A DNA stretch of 16,352 nt from Phycisphaerales bacterium UBA1910 (lineage in GTDB: Bacteria; Planctomycetota; Phycisphaerae; Phycisphaerales; UBA1924): contig DDGE01000067.1 of NCBI GenBank assembly GCA_002337545.1, positions 5,309 to 21,660 of the forward strand, in the 5' to 3' direction. Positions 1 to 5,971 of this stretch are shown one piece after another; the first letter of the stretch is position 1; each line of letters begins with the position of its first letter. The position numbers and the translations under genes are program-made. The notes under the pieces were generated by a model. It was given only the letters and a program-made list of their open reading frames with translations. It did no database searches and had not been told where the DNA came from.

Positions 1-758
1 TCTTCGTCGAAGCCGTTGGGGATGCGGGTGACGGCGGCTTCGGGTTTCATGAGTGTGTCGCCATCGCCGTTGATTTCGGTGAGTCCCAGCCCGTGGAGGG
101 CGTTGAGTGCGGCCTGCTGTTCGGCGGCTTTTTTCGACTTGCCCCAGCACGGTTCGTAGCGGACGCCGTCGAGTTCGACGGCGATAAAGAATGCTTTGGC
201 GTGGTCGGGGCCTTTCTCGTCGAGGATGCGGTAGTTGGGCGATGTGCTCAGGGTGCGCTGTGCGTGTTGCTGGAGCACGCTTTTGAAGTTGTGCTGGTGT
301 CCGGAGCGGACCGCGTCGTCGAGCAATGGGTCGAGGAGTGGTTCGAGGAAGTCGCGGACGGCCTGCATGCCGCCGTCGATGTAGAGTGCGGCGATGATGG
401 ACTCGAGGACTGCGGCTGCAAGCGACTGGGGGAGCTTGGATTGGGTCTGCATTCCTTTGCCGACGACGATGAGTTCATCGAGTCCGAGTTCGATGGCGAT
501 TTTGGCACAGACATTGCGAGATACGGCGAGGGATTTGACCTTGGTCATCTCGCCTTCGAGATAGGTAGGGAATCGATTGAAGATTCGTTCGCAGACGATC
601 ATGCCGAGTATGGCGTCGCCGAGGAACTCGAGGCGCTCATTTGAATCGAGTCTGGACTCGGAGATTGATGCGTGACGGAGTGCGAGATCGAGGAGTTCGG
701 CATCGTTGAACGAATACCCGAGTATCTCCTGGGCTTTGCGGCGGATTTCTTCGGTCAT
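1..758 (-). CDS. rnc: Ribonuclease III, 3' end beyond the window
   Basis: Endoribonuclease that cleaves double-stranded RNA, used in rRNA maturation and mRNA turnover in the cytoplasm. Read on the minus strand from the ATG at 758-756, 252 codons are open to the window edge with no stop. The RNase III signature NERLEFLGD lies at residues 40-48, giving E41, E44 and D48. The second catalytic region reads LAAAVLESIIAALYIDGG at 113-130, with E119 as the expected metal ligand. A double-stranded RNA-binding domain follows at about 157-225, and the tail continues out of the window. No clear Shine-Dalgarno sequence precedes the ATG, but the start gives a normal-length N terminus (YSFNDAELLDLALRH aligns with the E. 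coli family pattern). Oddity: the conserved Asp three residues before the catalytic Glu is Ala116 here. The gene is divergent from rpmH. Identity is firm; activity with the substitution is untested. Confidence 0.95.
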   Translation of the reverse strand, partial: MTEEIRRKAQEILGYSFNDAELLDLALRHASISESRLDSNERLEFLGDAILGMIVCERIFNRFPTYLEGEMTKVKSLAVSRNVCAKIAIELGLDELIVVGKGMQTQSKLPQSLAAAVLESIIAALYIDGGMQAVRDFLEPLLDPLLDDAVRSGHQHNFKSVLQQHAQRTLSTSPNYRILDEKGPDHAKAFFIAVELDGVRYEPCWGKSKKAAEQQAALNALHGLGLTEINGDGDTLMKPEAAVTRIPNGFDE

Positions 759-877
759 CTACGAACACCAGCGGCGCTGATCGTGCAGCATGATCGGCGC
801 GAGCCCAGCGATGGACGGTGGGCGGTGAGATTGAACTCGCTGGTGCGGGGTTGGCCTTTCGCGGACCGTTATTTGGG

Positions 878-893
878 GTTTACCTGAGTAAAC
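878..893. promoter_or_regulatory. Inverted repeat in the rnc-rpmH intergenic region
   Basis: The divergent gap 759-1113 (355 bases) between rnc and rpmH contains a perfect 6-4-6 inverted repeat, GTTTAC-CTGA-GTAAAC. Its size and symmetry would suit an operator, but no partner regulator is visible and one such repeat can occur by chance. Apart from this repeat and the rpmH promoter, I see no gene or RNA in the gap. The short plus-strand frame ending near 887 is mostly antisense to rnc. Confidence 0.2.
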
Positions 894-1011
894 ACCGAAC
901 AAAGGGCCGAGAGTGGAGTCTGCGCGGCTCGTTGCACCAGCACGACATGGATACTATCCGGGATGTGTGATGGTTTGTCCAATGAATTCTGTCTGCTGGT
1001 TGCGGTTTGAA

Positions 1012-1041
1012 TTGGACGAGGGGTGGGAGAACGGCTAGAGT
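1012..1041 (+). promoter_or_regulatory. Probable sigma-70-type promoter for rpmH
   Basis: TTGGAC at 1012-1017 and TAGAGT at 1036-1041 are separated by 18 bases, which is the usual vegetative-sigma arrangement. It would start transcription near 1048 and give a leader of about 65 nt before the rpmH start. Both hexamers have mismatches, so this is a sequence-based guess. Confidence 0.5.
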
Positions 1042-1113
1042 GTCCGCCCTGAACTTTGGGCGAGATGGTCTGGGTGTAGACGCTTGGGCCTTGATTGATA
1101 GGAGATTACAGAC

Positions 1114-1254
1114 ATGGCTATGCACTACCCCCGCCGCACGAGCAATGTGAAGCGCCGCCGGACTGTTGGTTTCCGCGCTCGCATGAAGACCAAGAGCGGT
1201 CGCAAGATTATCAACAAGCGCCGTCGCATCGGCCGCAAGGTGAACTCGCTCTGA
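1114..1254 (+). CDS. rpmH: 50S ribosomal protein L34
   Basis: Small, very basic structural protein of the large ribosomal subunit. The frame encodes 46 residues and ends in TGA. The L34 core is clear: the segment around [15 protein letters not shown] (residues 17-31) followed by the arginine/lysine-rich end RRRIGRKV. The start has GGAG at 1101-1104, nine bases upstream. A second in-frame ATG two codons later (1120) is possible but has worse spacing. The N terminus MAMHYPRR differs from the more familiar MKRTYQPS form. The gene has its own promoter and a strong terminator 26 bases after the stop, so it is probably monocistronic. The usual partner rnpA does not follow it. It is too short to be caught by simple ORF-length cutoffs. 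Confidence 0.96.
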   Translation: MAMHYPRRTSNVKRRRTVGFRARMKTKSGRKIINKRRRIGRKVNSL

Positions 1255-1279
1255 GTCGCTGAGACAACTTCGATCTAAT

Positions 1280-1309
1280 AAAGCACAGGCATTTTGCTTG
1301 TGCTTTTTT
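1280..1309 (+). terminator. Rho-independent terminator of rpmH
   Basis: An 11-bp stem (AAGCACAGGCA at 1281-1291 with TGCTTGTGCTT at 1295-1305, one G-U pair) has a 3-base loop and a run of six T at 1304-1309. It separates rpmH from the secreted-protein genes. Confidence 0.92.
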
Positions 1310-1369
1310 CGTGGATGTGCGAGGATCTGTGGGTGCGCATAAGTTGTGTATAACTGAAAGGGGAGACTG

Positions 1370-1930
1370 ATGAAGTGGATGATTCCAGCCGCGGGTGTGT
1401 TCGCGGCCAGTAGCTTGGCCCAGGCGGAACTGGTGCACTGGAGCGATCTCGTCGGGCAAGAGACGGTCTTTGACGCGAGCGGGCGGGCCTTGCTGTCGAT
1501 CGATATCTCCGGCATGGCGAGCTGGGATTTCCAGGGCGATCCGGACAACGAGGTCGCGGAGCTGTTCACGGGCGGGGCGGTGCCACTGCGGATCGAGTGG
1601 GATGTGTATATCACAACGGTCGGGGTGAGCTGGGCAGACGAGGTGACGATGGGGATCGCCGATGAGGGGCTCGAGATCATGCCCGGGGCGGGCGACGCAT
1701 TCTCGGTGAACAACATGAACTATCAGGGCTCGGTCAGTGGCGACTTCGTCGGCTCGTTCGACGGGGTGCTGGAGATCGAGTTCTACGAGACTGGCTTTGA
1801 CGACAACGCGGACGCGATCGACGCGTACTTTGAGAGCGGGTCGCGCATCACGCTGATCTTCCCCGCTCCGGGGGGGCTGGCGGTGCTGGGGTTTGGCGGG
1901 TTGATTGGCATTCGGCGGCGGCGTGTGTGA
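1370..1930 (+). CDS. Secreted protein with PEP-CTERM-like tail, paralog 1
   Basis: Exported protein of unknown function, 186 residues. Residues 1-19 form a signal peptide with likely cleavage after AQA. The body (about 43-165) carries the motif set shared by all four paralogs in this cluster: a DISG segment, FQGDPDNE, EWDVYITTVGVSWADE, GDAFSVNNMNYQG and GFDDN. The tail PAPGGLAVLGFGGLIG followed by IRRRRV is a PEP-CTERM-type sorting signal: Pro motif, hydrophobic helix, basic end. In the known systems such tails are processed by an exosortase, leaving the protein at the surface or in the matrix. AGGGGAG at 1359-1365 sits close to the ATG. A 49-base gap without a terminator separates it from paralog 2, so the two are probably cotranscribed. 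Codons are rich in GCG and GGG, like most of the window. No enzyme motif is seen. Confidence 0.88.
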   Translation: MKWMIPAAGVFAASSLAQAELVHWSDLVGQETVFDASGRALLSIDISGMASWDFQGDPDNEVAELFTGGAVPLRIEWDVYITTVGVSWADEVTMGIADEGLEIMPGAGDAFSVNNMNYQGSVSGDFVGSFDGVLEIEFYETGFDDNADAIDAYFESGSRITLIFPAPGGLAVLGFGGLIGIRRRRV

Positions 1931-1979
1931 TCGCGCAACGCGAGATTATGTATTTACAACAATGAGAAGGAGATGGGTG

Positions 1980-2558
1980 ATGAAGAAGTTGATTCCAGCG
2001 ATGGGTGTGATGTCGGTATGTGGGCTGGCGCAGGCGGAGGTTGTGCACTGGTCGCAGCTGATCGGGGCTCAGGCGGATGCATCTCAGAGTCCGCTTTGGG
2101 GCGGTCTGACGATCGATATTTCGGGTTTGAGCTCGAATGACTTCCAGGGTGACCCGGATAATCATGTGCTGAGCGTGTTTTACGGGGCTGGTGCGTCGAT
2201 CACTTCGATCGGCTGGAATGTGAACCTGACGACGGTCGGGATCAGCTGGGCGGACGAGGCGACGATCACTTTCAATGACTCGTTCTCGATCAGCCCCGGT
2301 TTCGGTGATGCGTTCACGGTCTCGAACATGAACTATCAGGGGTCCACATCCTCATCTTTGATGCTTGGTAGTGATGGGCTGGTGCAGATCGAGCTGCATG
2401 AGATCGGGTTCGATGACAATCCGGATGGGCCTGACGCGATCTATGAGGCGGGTTCGTACATCGTGATTGGTAACGCCCTTCCGAGCCCGGGAACTATTAT
2501 ATATCTTGGACTTGCAGGATTGATCGGTACTCGTCGGGCCCGAGCGGGTCGCTCTTGA
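1980..2558 (+). CDS. Secreted protein with PEP-CTERM-like tail, paralog 2
   Basis: Exported protein of unknown function, 192 residues. The start at 1980 is chosen because AAGGAG lies seven bases upstream and the N terminus MKKLIPAMGVM then matches paralog 1 (MKWMIPAAGVF). The longer frame would overlap paralog 1 and break this match. The signal peptide ends near AQAE, and AEVVHWSQL mirrors AELVHWSDL of paralog 1. The body has TIDISGL, FQGDPDNH, GAGASITSIGWNVNLTTVG, SWADEATITF, GDAFTVSNMNYQG and HEIGFDDNPDG. The tail LPSPGTIIYLGLAGLIG then TRRARAGRS is a variant sorting signal with fewer consecutive arginines than the other paralogs. It is the second gene of the pair and is followed by a terminator. 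Ordinary GC-rich codon use suggests modest expression. Confidence 0.87.
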   Translation: MKKLIPAMGVMSVCGLAQAEVVHWSQLIGAQADASQSPLWGGLTIDISGLSSNDFQGDPDNHVLSVFYGAGASITSIGWNVNLTTVGISWADEATITFNDSFSISPGFGDAFTVSNMNYQGSTSSSLMLGSDGLVQIELHEIGFDDNPDGPDAIYEAGSYIVIGNALPSPGTIIYLGLAGLIGTRRARAGRS

Positions 2559-2588
2559 CGATGGGATATCGGGTGTACGAAATGTCCG

Positions 2589-2614
2589 AAAACGCCCGTC
2601 TGAAGGGCGTTTTT
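2589..2614 (+). terminator. Terminator after paralogs 1-2
   Basis: A 9-bp stem (AAAACGCCC at 2589-2597 with GGGCGTTTT at 2605-2613) has a 7-base loop and ends in a T run. It lies 30 bases after the paralog 2 stop. Confidence 0.88.
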
Positions 2615-2686
2615 CTTGATTATCGGTCCTAAATCTCGGAATTTGGTGTTTGCTGATGAATCTATCGAATTTCGTGGCTCGGTGTA

Positions 2687-2714
2687 TTGACAGATGACTG
2701 AAAATCACTACGCT
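2687..2714 (+). promoter_or_regulatory. Promoter of paralog 3
   Basis: A perfect TTGACA at 2687-2692 and TACGCT at 2709-2714 are 16 bases apart. The predicted start is near 2721. The same spacing and very similar boxes precede paralog 4 (3828-3855), which supports both calls. Confidence 0.65.
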
Positions 2715-2720
2715 AGAGCT

Positions 2721-2961
2721 TGATCATCCGGGGTTTCTCCTACGGGTGTTCTGTGTCGATCAGACATACGAGGCGATTCGGCGTGAGAAACCGTTCGTCT
2801 TTGAGTGAGAGCAGGGAGAGAAAGAGACCCTGATCAATCTCGATGTGTTCGACGAAAAATGCCATATCCGGCATGGGTGCCGGTTTGTCTATGGAATGTC
2901 TTGGTGCGGCGTGTGGTGCGTCGGCCAATCTCGAGTTTGTCAAACGAAAGAGAGAAGAGAA
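2721..2961 (+). promoter_or_regulatory. Long 5' leader of paralog 3
   Basis: About 240 bases without a convincing gene lie between the predicted transcription start and the ATG at 2962. It has two blocks similar to the leader of paralog 4: the purine-rich GAGAGCAGGGAGAG at 2807-2820, and a 31-base stretch at 2908-2938 that matches 4015-4045 at 22 of 31 positions without gaps. The ribosome-binding region is AAAGAGAGAAGAGA rather than a classic GGAGG. A small hairpin, ATGCC-ATATCC-GGCAT, is also visible near 2859-2874. The leader may carry mRNA-stability or translational control; it matches no riboswitch class I recognise. Confidence 0.45.
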
Positions 2962-3549
2962 ATGAAAGCAATCGCACTGACCACTCTGGCAGCAGCAGCT
3001 GGCCTCGCAACTGCAAGCCCGTACCTCGCGACTGGCCTCAGCGAGTACAGCGTGAACAACGCTGGTGCAGCAACTGCAACCCTGACCATTGATGTTTCGG
3101 GTGTCAGCTTCAACGACGCACTGGGTTCACCCCTCAACCAGACCATGAGCATCGCTCTCGGTCTCGGCGCAGAAGTGACCGGCATCGGCTGGGACGTTAC
3201 CCTCTCCACCATCGGTGCGAGCTGGGCTTCGGAAGCATCCATCGACTTCGAAGGTCAGATCTTCCTGTCCGTCGGTGCTGGTGATGACTTCTCCGTCTCG
3301 AACCAGAACTACTCCTCCGGTGGCATCATCGACCTGAGCGACGACGTCTCCCTTCCCAACATCACCCTCGGTGGTGACGGTAACCTCGACATGGAGTTCT
3401 TCGAAGGCTTCGTCGACAACGGCGGTACCGGTGATGCAGTCTTCGAGCAGGGCTCGGTCCTCTACCTTGCAGTCAAGGGTGTTCCTACTCCTGGCTCGCT
3501 CGCAGTACTCGGCCTCGGCGGTCTCGTCGCTGGTCGTCGCCGTCGCTAA
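2962..3549 (+). CDS. Secreted protein with PEP-CTERM-like tail, paralog 3 (highly expressed type)
   Basis: Exported protein of unknown function, 195 residues. The start at 2962 gives a clean signal peptide (MKAIALTTLAAAAGLATA). The in-frame extension upstream lies in the leader and is not protein-like. The body holds TLTIDVSGVSFNDALG, a GSPLNQ box in place of GDPxN, GLGAEVTGIGWDVTLSTIG, SWASEASIDF and GDDFSVSNQNYSS, then an insertion of about ten residues (around 115-125) that the other paralogs lack. The tail is VPTPGSLAVLGLGGLVAG followed by RRRR. Codon use is very different from its neighbours: Ala is nearly all GCA/GCT, Gly is GGT/GGC, Arg is CGT/CGC, and most other codons end in C. This is the usual mark of a very highly expressed gene. 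It is a single-gene unit with its own promoter, leader and terminator. A structural or matrix role is my inference. Confidence 0.88.
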   Translation: MKAIALTTLAAAAGLATASPYLATGLSEYSVNNAGAATATLTIDVSGVSFNDALGSPLNQTMSIALGLGAEVTGIGWDVTLSTIGASWASEASIDFEGQIFLSVGAGDDFSVSNQNYSSGGIIDLSDDVSLPNITLGGDGNLDMEFFEGFVDNGGTGDAVFEQGSVLYLAVKGVPTPGSLAVLGLGGLVAGRRRR

Positions 3550-3645
3550 TCCTTCGGGATTGACAGCAGATATCATCTGAGCTTGAACTCCTGACCCCCC
3601 AGTGGCATTGTTTGCCAGTCGAGCTCAAAGATGATCACAAATACG

Positions 3646-3679
3646 GACGCCTCGGGATTACTCCCGGGGCGTCTTTTTT
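3646..3679 (+). terminator. Terminator of paralog 3
   Basis: A 12-bp stem (GACGCCTCGGGA at 3646-3657 with TCCCGGGGCGTC at 3662-3673, one U-G pair) has loop TTAC and then TTTTTT at 3674-3679. It lies 96 bases after the stop. Confidence 0.94.
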
Positions 3680-3827
3680 CGTCTGTAGATTCGCTGTTTT
3701 TGCATGCCCAGAGGGCTCAGGGACTGATTTCGCTGGGTGGGAGGATTCGAGGAGTTCCGGCGCAGAATGCCTATCTTCGCAAATAACTGTTTTGAAAAGA
3801 ATTACTTCCGAATTGCGATTGCGGGTG

Positions 3828-3855
3828 TTGACTGATCTTTTGTATGCAGTACACT
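3828..3855 (+). promoter_or_regulatory. Promoter of paralog 4
   Basis: TTGACT at 3828-3833 and TACACT at 3850-3855 are 16 bases apart, the same layout as the promoter at 2687-2714. The predicted start is near 3862. The stretch between the preceding terminator and this promoter (3680-3827) shows nothing else I can name. Confidence 0.62.
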
Positions 3856-3861
3856 CAGTCT

Positions 3862-4063
3862 CGTTGGGGACCTCTCCGACAGAAGAGAGCAGAGAGAAGG
3901 GTTGGCAACTCGTTCAGAGCGGCCTAAAGCGTTTCTTGGGTAAGAAGCGTCAAACACACTCAGATCAACGCGATTTTCTGTCAAAGGGAAACCCTCAATT
4001 TGGGTTACCTTGTTGGCGTGCGGAGCGTCAACAAACACTGAGTTTAAGAAAGAGAGAACTAAA
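3862..4063 (+). promoter_or_regulatory. Long 5' leader of paralog 4
   Basis: About 200 bases separate the predicted transcription start from the ATG at 4064. GAGAGCAGAGAGAA at 3885-3898 and the block 4015-4045 resemble parts of the paralog 3 leader. A hairpin of AACCC and GGGTT arms (about 3990-4007) lies between them. The ribosome-binding region AAGAAAGAGAGAACT is purine-rich without GGAGG. A plus-strand frame covering 3612-4067 was judged not to be a gene because it runs through a terminator and a promoter. Confidence 0.45.
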
Positions 4064-4564
4064 ATGAAGAAGACTATCGCACTTGCAGCAGTCGCAGCAC
4101 TCGCAGGCACCGCAGTCGCTGGCAACAGCATTACTATCGACGTTTCCGGCGTGAACTCCTGGGGCTTCCAGGGTGATCCCCAGAACGAGTTCATCGACGT
4201 CTTCGTCGGTGCTGGTGCTTCGATCACCAACATCGCTTGGGATGTGAACCTCACCACTCTCGGAATCAGCTGGGCTGACGAAAACACCATGACCTTCAAT
4301 GGTGCTGAGTCCGTCAATGTTGCTCTCGGTGACGCATTCACCGTTTCGAACGCAAACTACGCTGGCTCGCAGGGCTCCGGTCTCGTCCTTGACGCTTCCG
4401 GCATGCTCTCCATCGAAGTCCACGAAGTTGGTTTCGACGACAACCCCGGTGACATCGACTCGTTCTTCAACAGCGGTACCGTCACCATCTCCTACGTCCC
4501 CGCACCCGGCGCTCTCGCAGTGCTCGGTATGGGTGGCCTGGTTGCAGGTCGTCGTCGCCGCTAA
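4064..4564 (+). CDS. Secreted protein with PEP-CTERM-like tail, paralog 4 (highly expressed type)
   Basis: Exported protein of unknown function, 166 residues, the most compact family member. Signal peptide is residues 1-19 with cleavage near AVA-GN. Almost the whole mature part is the family domain: SITIDVSGVNSWGF, QGDPQNE, GAGASITNIAWDVNLTTLG, SWADENTMTF, GDAFTVSNANYAGS, HEVGFDDNPGD. The tail is PAPGALAVLGMGGLVAG followed by RRRR. Codon bias is extreme: I find no GCG, GGG or CGG codon in the gene, although GCG is abundant elsewhere in the window, and the stop is TAA. This points to very high expression. It is a single-gene unit between its own promoter and a strong terminator. The sequence is closest to paralog 2 in the central motifs. 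Function is unknown; an abundant surface or extracellular structural protein is the most natural inference. Confidence 0.9.
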   Translation: MKKTIALAAVAALAGTAVAGNSITIDVSGVNSWGFQGDPQNEFIDVFVGAGASITNIAWDVNLTTLGISWADENTMTFNGAESVNVALGDAFTVSNANYAGSQGSGLVLDASGMLSIEVHEVGFDDNPGDIDSFFNSGTVTISYVPAPGALAVLGMGGLVAGRRRR

Positions 4565-4626
4565 TCGCTGCGAAACGACCGGTATGATCTGCTCGATCTG
4601 ATCGAGTATGAATCAACCAAACCATC

Positions 4627-4663
4627 AAGACCCCTCGGGTTCGCCCGGGGGGTCTTCGTTTTT
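4627..4663 (+). terminator. Terminator of paralog 4
   Basis: A 13-bp stem (4627-4639 with 4644-4656, core ACCCCTCGGG/CCCGGGGGGT) is capped by a TTCG tetraloop and followed by TCGTTTTT. Confidence 0.93.
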
Positions 4664-4698
4664 GGATGGTACAGGTGTGCAGCTGAAGCGCAGCATAT

Positions 4699-4728
4699 AA
4701 AAAACGCCTCGGATGACCGGGGCGTTTT
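4699..4728 (-). terminator. Terminator of nuoB, possibly bidirectional
   Basis: A 12-bp stem (AAAACGCCTCGG at 4701-4712 with CCGGGGCGTTTT at 4717-4728) has loop ATGA. On the minus strand the hairpin is followed by six T (4704-4699), which is right for stopping transcripts from nuoB 24 bases upstream. On the plus strand the T tract is weaker, but it could back up the terminator at 4627. Confidence 0.88.
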
Positions 4729-4752
4729 GCTTGTGTGGTTGCGGCTGTGGGC

Positions 4753-5325
4753 TCAGTTCGTCGAGTTGAGCCCGACGGGCTGTGGCTTGAGGGCATGGGT
4801 GGGCGCCTGGACGGTGATGCCCAGGGGGACACGCTTGCCGCCGGAGTCGGTTGGAGGCATGCCCTCTTCATCGATGTGGCGCTGGATGGCCATGACGCCT
4901 TCGATGAGCATCTCGGGTCGGGGTGGGCAGCCGGGGACATAGACATCGACGGGGATGAACTGATCGACGCCCTGGACGGTAGCGTATGTGTCGAAGACGC
5001 CGCCGGTTGAGGCGCAGGCCCCCATGGAGATGACCCACTTGGGCTCTGGCATCTGCTCGTAGATGCGCTGAAGGACGGGGAGCATCTTCACGCTCACACG
5101 CCCTGCGACGATCATGAGGTCCGCTTGTCGCGGGGAGAATCGCATGACCTCGGCGCCGAAACGGGCGAGGTCGTAGCGTGAGGAGGCGGTGGCCATGAGT
5201 TCGATCCCGCAGCACGCGGTCGCGAAGGGCATCGGCCAGAGGCTTGAACGGCGTGCCCAGTTCACGACACGCCGAAGCTGGGTCGTGAGGACATTGTCAG
5301 TGGTGATGGCGCCTTCGATTCCCAT
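4753..5325 (-). CDS. nuoB: NADH-quinone oxidoreductase subunit B
   Basis: Peripheral-arm subunit of respiratory complex I at the cytoplasmic face of the inner membrane. It holds iron-sulfur cluster N2, the last electron carrier before quinone. The protein has 190 residues, a normal length. All four N2 ligands are present: the tandem C38-C39 in ACCGIE, C104 in [12 protein letters not shown] and C133 in [10 protein letters not shown]. The start at 5325 has GGAG at 5335-5332 on the minus strand, six bases away. The N terminus is short, as in bacterial NuoB. The usual neighbours nuoA, nuoC and nuoD are not here: the upstream gene encodes a double-ACT protein 93 bases away, and a terminator follows directly. 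It is therefore either a detached complex I gene or an extra copy. Identity is firm. Confidence 0.96.
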   Translation of the reverse strand: MGIEGAITTDNVLTTQLRRVVNWARRSSLWPMPFATACCGIELMATASSRYDLARFGAEVMRFSPRQADLMIVAGRVSVKMLPVLQRIYEQMPEPKWVISMGACASTGGVFDTYATVQGVDQFIPVDVYVPGCPPRPEMLIEGVMAIQRHIDEEGMPPTDSGGKRVPLGITVQAPTHALKPQPVGLNSTN

Positions 5326-5418
5326 GTGTTGCTCCGATCTGGGGTCGATGTGCGCGCGGGATGCGCGATCTGGTCGAGTATACGCGTGTATTCGTGCGGT
5401 TGCGCGTGGTTGACGCGA

Positions 5419-5910
5419 TCAGGCGGCGGATTCGTCCGCGGAATCGCCTGTTGCGTCGAGCTCGCTCATGGAGTCGATGATGTCGGTTGGCCAGTCGGTG
5501 CTCTCGATGAGCTCGATGGCCTTCTCGTGCTCGTCGAAGCGGAAGACACAGAGGGTGTGCGTCGAGACCTTGGAGGCGGGGACGAAGTAGCAGTAACGGA
5601 CATTGATCCGGTTGTCGGCCATGAGGACGGTGAGGTCGCGGACCACGCCTGGGCGGTCCTCAACGCTGATCCCGATGACTGGTGCTTCGACGACGGGCCC
5701 CACGCCTGCGTCGACCATGGATTCGCAGACCGCACGGAGGGATTCTTCCGGGTGTCCCAGCAGGCGGGCGCATCCGCGATCGAGATGCTCGGTGGTGGAT
5801 ATGGAAATGATCTCCACACCTGCTGCGTGCGCGGCATCCAGCAGGCCTGCGAGTTCGCCTGGGCGTTGCTGGAGATAGATCGAAAACTCGGTCAGTTGAA
5901 TGTAGTTCAT
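5419..5910 (-). CDS. Double ACT-domain protein, probable amino-acid sensor
   Basis: Small cytoplasmic protein of 163 residues made almost entirely of two ACT domains, the ligand-binding folds that sense amino acids or nucleotides. The first starts at about residue 6 with the pattern QRPGELAGLLDAAHAAGV. The second starts near 79 with VEDRPGVVRDLTVLMADN. Each has the beta-alpha-beta opening with the Gly in the RPG turn. No catalytic or DNA-binding domain is attached, so it probably regulates a partner enzyme or transporter. A short acidic tail ends the protein. No Shine-Dalgarno sequence precedes the ATG; instead TATACT lies 10 bases upstream (5926-5921), so the mRNA may have almost no leader. 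It sits between the YihY gene (61 bases) and nuoB (93 bases), all in one direction. The ligand is unknown. Confidence 0.85.
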   Translation of the reverse strand: MNYIQLTEFSIYLQQRPGELAGLLDAAHAAGVEIISISTTEHLDRGCARLLGHPEESLRAVCESMVDAGVGPVVEAPVIGISVEDRPGVVRDLTVLMADNRINVRYCYFVPASKVSTHTLCVFRFDEHEKAIELIESTDWPTDIIDSMSELDATGDSADESAA

Positions 5911-5971
5911 GGGGACGGGAAGTATAGGCAGAACCCCGGATTGGGTCGTTGAAGGTGGATCAAGGTTTGGC

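Noticed and set aside
93..644. Plus-strand open frame of 183 codons
   Set aside because: It lies antisense to rnc, whose catalytic motifs and double-stranded RNA-binding domain are clear on the minus strand. The plus-strand product is a low-quality acidic sequence with no family look.
1326..1354. Promoter directly before paralog 1 using TATAAC at 1349
   Set aside because: Transcription would start at about 1361, inside the ribosome-binding site, and there is no -35 box. The true promoter for paralogs 1-2 was not found.
880..1716. Minus-strand frame of 278 codons covering rpmH and paralog 1
   Set aside because: It is antisense to two well-supported genes and crosses the rpmH terminator. Its composition is the Ser/Pro/Arg-rich shadow typical of GC-rich DNA.
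2740..2943. Short minus-strand frame in the paralog 3 leader
   Set aside because: No ribosome site, no family resemblance, and it covers a region better explained as a 5' leader.
3596..3620. TGGCA-TTGTT-TGCCA hairpin after paralog 3
   Set aside because: Only a 5-bp stem with no T run; the strong terminator lies 40 bases further on. Possibly just part of the 3' untranslated region.
3612..4067. Plus-strand frame of 151 codons before paralog 4
   Set aside because: It runs through the terminator hairpin at 3646-3679, the promoter at 3828-3855 and the leader, and has no ribosome site or recognisable domain.
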